Shown here: piece by piece, positions 38,594 to 43,157 of the stretch | Layout: every line of letters starts with the position of its first letter | Position numbering within the stretch: the first letter of the stretch is position 1 | Origin: a virus | DNA length: 43,157 nt | Reading direction: 5' to 3' (one strand) | IMG/VR virus record: IMGVR_UViG_3300045284_000105 | Location: 1 to 43,157 of that record | Position numbers and translations under genes: made by a program | The notes under the pieces: model-generated | The model's input: only the letters and a program-made list of their open reading frames with translations | Told to the model about the DNA's origin: nothing | The model's database searches: none

Positions 38594-38833
38594 GTGCCCG
38601 ACCTCCAGAGCTTCTTCGTAACCCGTAACGGGACGGTGAACCTGACGGTCCCTCAGTGGACCATCTCGTTCTTGGTGACGGACTCGAAGACCGGGGCTGT
38701 CTTGTTCGATCGCACGGGTGCGAACGCTCTGTCGTTCCCGCAGGTTCTGGGCCAACTCACCGCCGCGCAGCAAGATGAGTTCGTCAACATGGTGGTGGTG
38801 TGGCTGTTGCGGAAAAGGCTCGGTCTTGAATGA
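38594..38833 (+). CDS. Small protein before the tailspike gene
   Basis: 79 aa, GTG with GGGAGG upstream. LQSFFVTRNGTVNLTVPQWTISFLV, then FPQVLGQLTAAQQDEFVNMVV ending in a basic helix. Overlaps the next ATG. Could be a fibre assembly chaperone by position; no motif recognised. Confidence 0.5.
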   Translation: MPDLQSFFVTRNGTVNLTVPQWTISFLVTDSKTGAVLFDRTGANALSFPQVLGQLTAAQQDEFVNMVVVWLLRKRLGLE

Positions 38834-40344
38834 CGACCTACTATGTGGACTTCGTGAACGGCCTAGACGCGAACAACGGTCTCGGCCCCGATGCAAGCGC
38901 CGGCACGAACAAGCCGTGGAAGACCATCACGAAGCTTCTCGGAGCCGCGGGCATGGCAAGCGGCGACACTGCCTATCTAGCGCCCGGGAGCTTCCGAGAG
39001 ACCGTTACGGTAGCGATGACCTCTGCCACGGTCGAAACGAAGGTGCTCGGGGACCCGGCTAACGCGCAGGGATTCAAGACCTCCGGCGGGGCGTTAGTGC
39101 TCCCGGGCGACGTGATCCTCACGGCCTACACGACCGACGACAACACGCTTCCTGCCGCGGCAACAACACTGAACCTGAATACTCGAGACTTCCTCACGTT
39201 TCAAGACATCACCATCATGGGTGGCGATGCTGCCCCATCGGGCGTAACTGCAGCGGCGATCTCGACGGATGTCAAGTTCGTGCGGTGCACATTCATCGCG
39301 GGCCGCAACGGGAGCAACATCAGCATGATCGGAGCCGCCGATACCGCGTCCAACTGGACGATCGATTCCTGCCACTTCCTCACCTTCCAATCGGCTCCGA
39401 ATCTCCTGTTCACGCTACCCACATCGGCCGCTGCGGATTACAACGTCGCCGTGATGATCAAGAACAGCGTTGTGATGGGGCCTCCCGGGGCTACCGGCAT
39501 CTCCATCACCGCATCGGGAGCCGGTGCATTCAAAGCCGGCGGAGTGGATGTCTACAACTCCTCTATCTTGCTCTGCGCCCAGGCGATGGTGACGGGTTCG
39601 GCGAACATCGCTACGACGATTCCCTGCCACATCTACAACTCGATCGCGTATGGCTTGCAGACAACCGCTGTCCTTTCGGCGACGACATCGGGCCAGATCG
39701 TCGAAGACTTCAACTGGATCGTTGGCACGATCCCGCGAAGCAATGTAAGTGTCGGGGGTAGCTCTGTCGCCGCTAATGCGAACGGTGCGATATCGAAGGC
39801 TCCGCTAGTCGAACTGGGACAGGCCGCGCTCTATGGTCGGCAACAGCGGCCGTTCTTCTCTCCGATGACCGGTTCTAAGCTCTTGGGGTTCGGAGCCCAG
39901 GCCGGTGGACCGTCTACGGATATGATCGGGATCCAGCGTCCCGCCGGAGGTGCCTCCGCATCATCCGCCGTAGGTCCCTACGAACGCGGGAACTCATTCG
40001 GACGTGAAACCGGAACCGTGCGAACCGGTTCCAATGCCATCTCGATCACGGGGCCGGGATGCCAGGACTTCGCAGTCCCCGTCGATGCGGTCTCCACGAC
40101 CATCACGTCCTACGTTCGGTGGGATGCCACCTATGCCGGAACGAAACCCAAGATGCAGGTGCTCAACGGTGAGGAATGCGGGGTCACCGCTGCCACCGCC
40201 ACCGCAGTGGGCTCGAGCGGGGCATGGGAGCAACTCAGCCTGAACTTCACGCCCACAACGAAAGGAATCGTCACCATCCGCCTGCTGTCTTCTGACACTA
40301 ACGGCGGCGGGAAGATGTTCGCAGATGACTTCGCGATAGCCTGA
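38830..40344 (+). CDS. Beta-helix tailspike-like protein
   Basis: 504 aa. TTYYVDFVNGLDANNG...KPWKTI at the start is the usual opening of phage tailspike and polysaccharide-lyase-like beta-helix proteins ('yYVd...G.D.n.G....PwkTi..Al'). Regular short beta rungs follow (FQDITIMGG, FVRCTFIAG, WTIDSCHFL). The last 110 residues (NSFGRETGTV..., TSYVRWDATYAGTKPKMQV, KGIVTIRLLS) look like a carbohydrate-binding jelly roll. Enzyme residues cannot be assigned by eye. Likely binds or cuts host surface glycan. Confidence 0.75.
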   Translation: MTTYYVDFVNGLDANNGLGPDASAGTNKPWKTITKLLGAAGMASGDTAYLAPGSFRETVTVAMTSATVETKVLGDPANAQGFKTSGGALVLPGDVILTAYTTDDNTLPAAATTLNLNTRDFLTFQDITIMGGDAAPSGVTAAAISTDVKFVRCTFIAGRNGSNISMIGAADTASNWTIDSCHFLTFQSAPNLLFTLPTSAAADYNVAVMIKNSVVMGPPGATGISITASGAGAFKAGGVDVYNSSILLCAQAMVTGSANIATTIPCHIYNSIAYGLQTTAVLSATTSGQIVEDFNWIVGTIPRSNVSVGGSSVAANANGAISKAPLVELGQAALYGRQQRPFFSPMTGSKLLGFGAQAGGPSTDMIGIQRPAGGASASSAVGPYERGNSFGRETGTVRTGSNAISITGPGCQDFAVPVDAVSTTITSYVRWDATYAGTKPKMQVLNGEECGVTAATATAVGSSGAWEQLSLNFTPTTKGIVTIRLLSSDTNGGGKMFADDFAIA

Positions 40345-42206
40345 TGGTCTCTCCCCGAGCCGTCGGCGACTACGTCCGGCGTGGGGAAGTCCTGGTCGGT
40401 TGGGCGTCGACCGGGGTGCTCGGCTTCGAGCACTTCCGCCGCCAAGAACTCGTTCCCGAGCTCGACCCTGCGTTCCGCACCGCGTTCCAGGCGGACGCCT
40501 TCCAGACGGCTGCATTCCAGATCGGCGTCATACCGGATGCCACTGCAACGCCAGGAGTGGTTGCCGGCGTCGGAGCTATACCGGCGGTATCGGTAAGCGG
40601 TGACGCTACCGCCACGCCGTCAACGGTGGCTGGTGTTGGCGCGGTTCCTGCTCCGGCCGCGAACGGACAAGCACGGCCCACGCCGACCCAGGTCGTCGGC
40701 ACGGGATCCGTTCCAGTTCCGAGCGTTAGCGGCCTCGCGAACGTCAGCCCTTCTGCGACCGTCGGTACGGGTGCGGTCCCCGCGCCGAGTGCACAAGGTC
40801 AGGCTCGGTCTACACCGACCCAGGTCGTTGGGACGGGTGCGGTCCCCGCGCCGACGGTCACTGGCACAGCGGTCGCGAGTCCGTCGGCCGTTGCCGGCGT
40901 AGGCACGGTTCCTGCCCCGTCGCCGAGCGGCCTGGCGAACGTAGCGCCGAGCACGGTCATCGGCACGGGAACGGTCCCGGCCCCGACGGTCGCAGCAGCG
41001 GCGAGTCCTTCTCCAGTAGCGGTCGCCGGCGTGGGTTCGATCCCTGCACCCAGCCCGTCCGGCCTAGCGAACGTCGCTCCAGCTGCCGTCGCCGGAACCG
41101 GTGCCGTTCCGGTGCCATCGGCCCAAGCCAGCGCGACGACGAACCCGACCACGGTCGTCGGTACGGGGTCTGTGCCTGCCCCGTCTCCGAGCGGACAGGC
41201 GAACGTCAGTCCTTCCCCGGTTGCGGGGGTCGGAAGCGTTCCAGCACCATCGGTTCAGGGTCAGGCAAACGTTTCACCCAGCACCGTCGTCGGAACGGGA
41301 AGCGTTCCAGCACCATCCATCAGTGCTGGCGCAACAGCGAGTCCGACCCAAGTCGTCGGTGTTGGGTCGGTACTTGCGCCATCGGTTAGCGGCCAAGCGA
41401 ACGTCAGTCCGAACACTGTCGTTGGGACTGGGAGTGTCCCGGCGCCGAGCGCCTCTGGGGCTGCGAACGTCGACGTCACGACCGTCGTCGGAACGGGAGC
41501 CGTTCCTCCGCCTTCCGTCTCCGCGGGTGGGTCGGTCACCACGAATCCGCCTGTGGTGGCCGGCATCGGGTCTGTACCCGCGCCGGACGTCAGTGGAGCC
41601 TCAACGGCGTCCCCGAGCACGGTGGCCGGCACCGGCTCGGTGCCGGCTCCGTCCGTATCAGCAGCGGCGCAGGCGAGTCCGAACAAGGTCGCAGGTATCG
41701 GCTCGATCCCGTCTCCGGCGGTCAGTGGTCAAGCCGTTACGTCCCCATCGGTGGTGGCTGGTTCGGGATTCGTGCCTCCGCCCGCGATCGTGATCGGTAT
41801 CACCGCGCCCGCGTCGACCGTTGCCGGGGTCGGCTCGGTGCCACCACCGGTGGTCACGGGCACGGCGAACGCCCAAGTCGTCACGGTGAACGGCGTAGCG
41901 ACCATCCCGTTCCCGCAGATCCAGCTTCCGCGAACCGTCCTGGTCAACACGGTGCCTGGGTTCGCCACGGTTCCGACGGTCCTCATCACGTCGGGTGCCA
42001 CGGCAAGTCCGAGCGTGGTCGTCGGGATCGCGGTCATCCCGACTCCCGCCATCACGGGTGCGTTCCAACCCAGGCCGCAGTGGCCGCAGGGCACGGACGG
42101 GGAGTTCGAGGCAGGCTCGGGAACCGAGTGGCCGCAGACGAACGACGGTGAGTTCCTGGTATCGGCAGGCGTGGGCTGGCCCCAGACCAAAGACGGGGAG
42201 TGGTAG
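40344..42206 (+). CDS. Repeat-stalk tail protein (about 23 tandem 22-residue units)
   Basis: 620 aa. First 65 residues: polar, DPAFRTAFQADAFQTAAF, perhaps an attachment part. Residues about 66-573: about 23 copies of a 22-residue unit, consensus roughly (A/S)xxSPsxVvGtGsVPAP and then SxSGqAn. Each unit splits into two 11-residue halves with prolines, suggesting a regular beta structure. The last 47 residues hold three WPQ(T/G)xDGE-type repeats. Stalk plus distal tip layout, like a long fibre. ATG overlaps the tailspike stop (TGATG). Confidence 0.75.
   Translation: MVSPRAVGDYVRRGEVLVGWASTGVLGFEHFRRQELVPELDPAFRTAFQADAFQTAAFQIGVIPDATATPGVVAGVGAIPAVSVSGDATATPSTVAGVGAVPAPAANGQARPTPTQVVGTGSVPVPSVSGLANVSPSATVGTGAVPAPSAQGQARSTPTQVVGTGAVPAPTVTGTAVASPSAVAGVGTVPAPSPSGLANVAPSTVIGTGTVPAPTVAAAASPSPVAVAGVGSIPAPSPSGLANVAPAAVAGTGAVPVPSAQASATTNPTTVVGTGSVPAPSPSGQANVSPSPVAGVGSVPAPSVQGQANVSPSTVVGTGSVPAPSISAGATASPTQVVGVGSVLAPSVSGQANVSPNTVVGTGSVPAPSASGAANVDVTTVVGTGAVPPPSVSAGGSVTTNPPVVAGIGSVPAPDVSGASTASPSTVAGTGSVPAPSVSAAAQASPNKVAGIGSIPSPAVSGQAVTSPSVVAGSGFVPPPAIVIGITAPASTVAGVGSVPPPVVTGTANAQVVTVNGVATIPFPQIQLPRTVLVNTVPGFATVPTVLITSGATASPSVVVGIAVIPTPAITGAFQPRPQWPQGTDGEFEAGSGTEWPQTNDGEFLVSAGVGWPQTKDGEW
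40539..42062 (+). repeat. 66-base tandem repeat array (about 23 units)
   Basis: In-frame units of about 66 bases covering 1.5 kb of the stalk gene; two units have an extra or missing residue, the last three are diverged. Bases have drifted between units, and codons differ, so copies are old. A region open to length change by recombination. Confidence 0.8.
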
Positions 42207-42842
42207 ATGGAGCCGTTCATCAGCTTCGATGACCTGCAGGCCGTCACTACCGAGACCCTCACGGGGACGGATCTGCTGGTCGCCATCGCCCTGGACTCGG
42301 CGTGCCAGATGGTGAGAGACGAGACCCACCGCACCATCAACCTCGTCCGAGACGACATCGAGCTCCACGACGGCAGTGGCCGCGAGGTCCTGGTCCTTCG
42401 TCAGATGCCCCTGATCGAGGTGACGAGCGTCTACGAGGACGACGTCCTGCTGGTTGAGGGCGACGACTACGTCGTAGGCACCTACGGCAAGCTCTACCGC
42501 CGCAGCCCGTGGTTCCCGTTCTCCTGGTCTCGAGGCCGGCAGAACATCGAGGTCACCTACGATCACGGCTGGGCGGTATCCGAGGACGAGGTGGTCGAGA
42601 CCTCCGAAGGGATAGAGGTCGACCGCGTCCCAGCCAGCATCCGCATGGTCGCCCTCGAGGCCGCATCCCGCGTGATCCGTGCCCCTTCGCTGGCAGCCGT
42701 TGCCTCAGGTATCACAGGGGAGAGTCTCGGCGCCTACTCCTACACAGCCAGCCTCGGTGCCATGTCCGCCGTGATAGCAGCAGGTCTCTCGGAAGAGGAA
42801 CGCGTGAGTCTCAAGCCGTGGGTGATGGTTCCCAGTGGGTAG
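42207..42842 (+). CDS. Head-tail adaptor / connector-like protein
   Basis: 211 aa, ATG after TAG. DLQAVTTETLTGTDLLVAIALDSACQMVRDETHRTINLV, then LHDGSGREVLVLRQMPLIEVTSVYEDDVLL, YRRSPWFPFSWSRGRQNIEVTYDHGW, and VPASIRMVALEAASRVI: the layout of gp6/gp15-like head-tail adaptors that bind the portal ('i..A...i...t.r....' plus 'l.l...Pi..v.sV.......', 'y.g.p.ri.V.Y.hGw...P.....a'). These usually sit right after the capsid gene; here it is far away, at the opposite end. Confidence 0.75.
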   Translation: MEPFISFDDLQAVTTETLTGTDLLVAIALDSACQMVRDETHRTINLVRDDIELHDGSGREVLVLRQMPLIEVTSVYEDDVLLVEGDDYVVGTYGKLYRRSPWFPFSWSRGRQNIEVTYDHGWAVSEDEVVETSEGIEVDRVPASIRMVALEAASRVIRAPSLAAVASGITGESLGAYSYTASLGAMSAVIAAGLSEEERVSLKPWVMVPSG

Positions 42843-42854
42843 GGGGGTAGACGA

Positions 42855-43118
42855 GTGGGCATGAACGAACGGTTCCTCCGTGCGGCAGCCGAGGCGGCGA
42901 CGCCGAAGCCCGCGAGCCAGGAGACGCAGGCCTTGTTGATGGCGCTCGGGAACATCGCCCAGGTTCTCGCTGGCATCACCACCCAACTCGACCTGCTGAT
43001 CCAGATGGAGTGTGGATATCTACCCCGCAAGGACATGCTCCGTCGGATCCAGGAGTTCGCGGCTTCCCAGGCGGCAGCGACCAACGGAGGCCAGACCCAT
43101 GCGACCGACGTGGGGTAG
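42855..43118 (+). CDS. Small coiled protein near the right edge
   Basis: 87 aa from GTG 42855 (AGGGGGG seven bases upstream; ATG 42861 is an alternative). NERFLRAAAEAATPKPASQE, then QALLMALGNIAQVLAGITTQLDLLIQME: a long helix with leucine spacing, then a charged tail. No family recognised. Follows the adaptor-like gene. Confidence 0.55.
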   Translation: MGMNERFLRAAAEAATPKPASQETQALLMALGNIAQVLAGITTQLDLLIQMECGYLPRKDMLRRIQEFAASQAAATNGGQTHATDVG

Positions 43119-43157
43119 GGGGGCTCGGATCTTCGCGACTCCCCGCGTTGCTACAGG
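43099..43157 (+). CDS. ORF open at the right edge (partial)
   Basis: ATG with GGAGG eight bases upstream; 19 complete codons (MRPTWGRGARIFATPRVAT) run off the window end. If the last base is joined to base 1, the frame continues with GARTESP and stops at 20-22, shortly before the terminase genes. Weak as a gene, but it fits a circular map. Confidence 0.3.
   Translation, partial: MRPTWGRGARIFATPRVAT

Noticed and set aside
1-43157. Integrase, attachment sites, CRISPR arrays, rRNA or insertion sequences
   Set aside because: None recognised by reading both strands; the inverted repeat at 33.6 kb has no transposase between its arms.
1-43157. Direct terminal repeats at the window ends
   Set aside because: The first and last 40 bases do not match each other; circularity rests only on the ORF frame.

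Overview
The window looks like a nearly complete, possibly complete, genome of a tailed phage with siphovirus-type tail genes. It is G+C-rich. Every gene I can support lies on the + strand, packed head to tail, and most junctions are ATGA, GTGA or TGATG stop/start overlaps. GTG starts are common. No integrase, CRISPR array, tRNA or DNA polymerase was recognised. The host is probably a high-G+C Gram-positive bacterium, most likely an actinobacterium. That is inferred from base composition, from secreted DUF1996 and CAP proteins, from a surface protein with a sortase-like tail, and from the style of the tail genes. It is not shown directly.

Layout. 0.06-5.5 kb is the head module: terminase small and large subunits, portal, HK97-type protease with an extra C-terminal domain, and major capsid protein. 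5.6-11.0 kb is an inserted sugar island: GDP-mannose 4,6-dehydratase, a GDP-L-fucose-synthase-like enzyme, three glycosyltransferase-like proteins (two sharing a paralogous domain) and an HNH endonuclease. 11.0-13.6 kb carries neck and tail-start genes, then the tail tube and a tail assembly chaperone with a G_GGA_AAC -1 frameshift site. 13.6-21.8 kb holds a tape measure protein with an embedded metzincin-like zinc protease domain, followed by hub and minor tail proteins. 21.8-26.1 kb is a lysis and exoprotein block: NlpC/P60 peptidase, coiled-coil membrane protein, papain-like protease, secreted DUF1996 protein, secreted CAP protein, secreted SLT lysozyme-like protein and a holin-like protein. 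A strong UUCG-loop terminator closes it.

A consensus-like promoter at 26175-26203 then drives an apparently leaderless operon. It begins with two small HTH proteins and a surface-anchored-like protein and runs on through 27.3-34.8 kb. That region holds a Rad52-like annealing protein, replication-organiser-like proteins, a cytosine-5 methyltransferase, a NinG-like HNH protein and many tiny proteins, a striking share of them with CxxC zinc-ribbon motifs. The intergenic gap near 34.78 kb carries a perfect DnaA-box match. 35.1-42.2 kb is a host-recognition block: tail-fibre-like proteins, a beta-helix tailspike-like protein and a 620-aa protein built of about 23 tandem 22-residue repeats. A second HNH endonuclease sits inside this block. 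The window ends with a head-tail adaptor-like gene far from the other neck genes, a small coiled protein, and an ORF still open at the right edge. That ORF would end within 22 bases if the right end joins the left.

How it works together. Head, neck and tail genes form one late transcription block. The sugar island inside it would be expressed with the capsid, suggesting glycosylation of virions or of host surface glycans at the late stage. The operon after the terminator appears to be an early or middle unit that relies on the host replication machinery.
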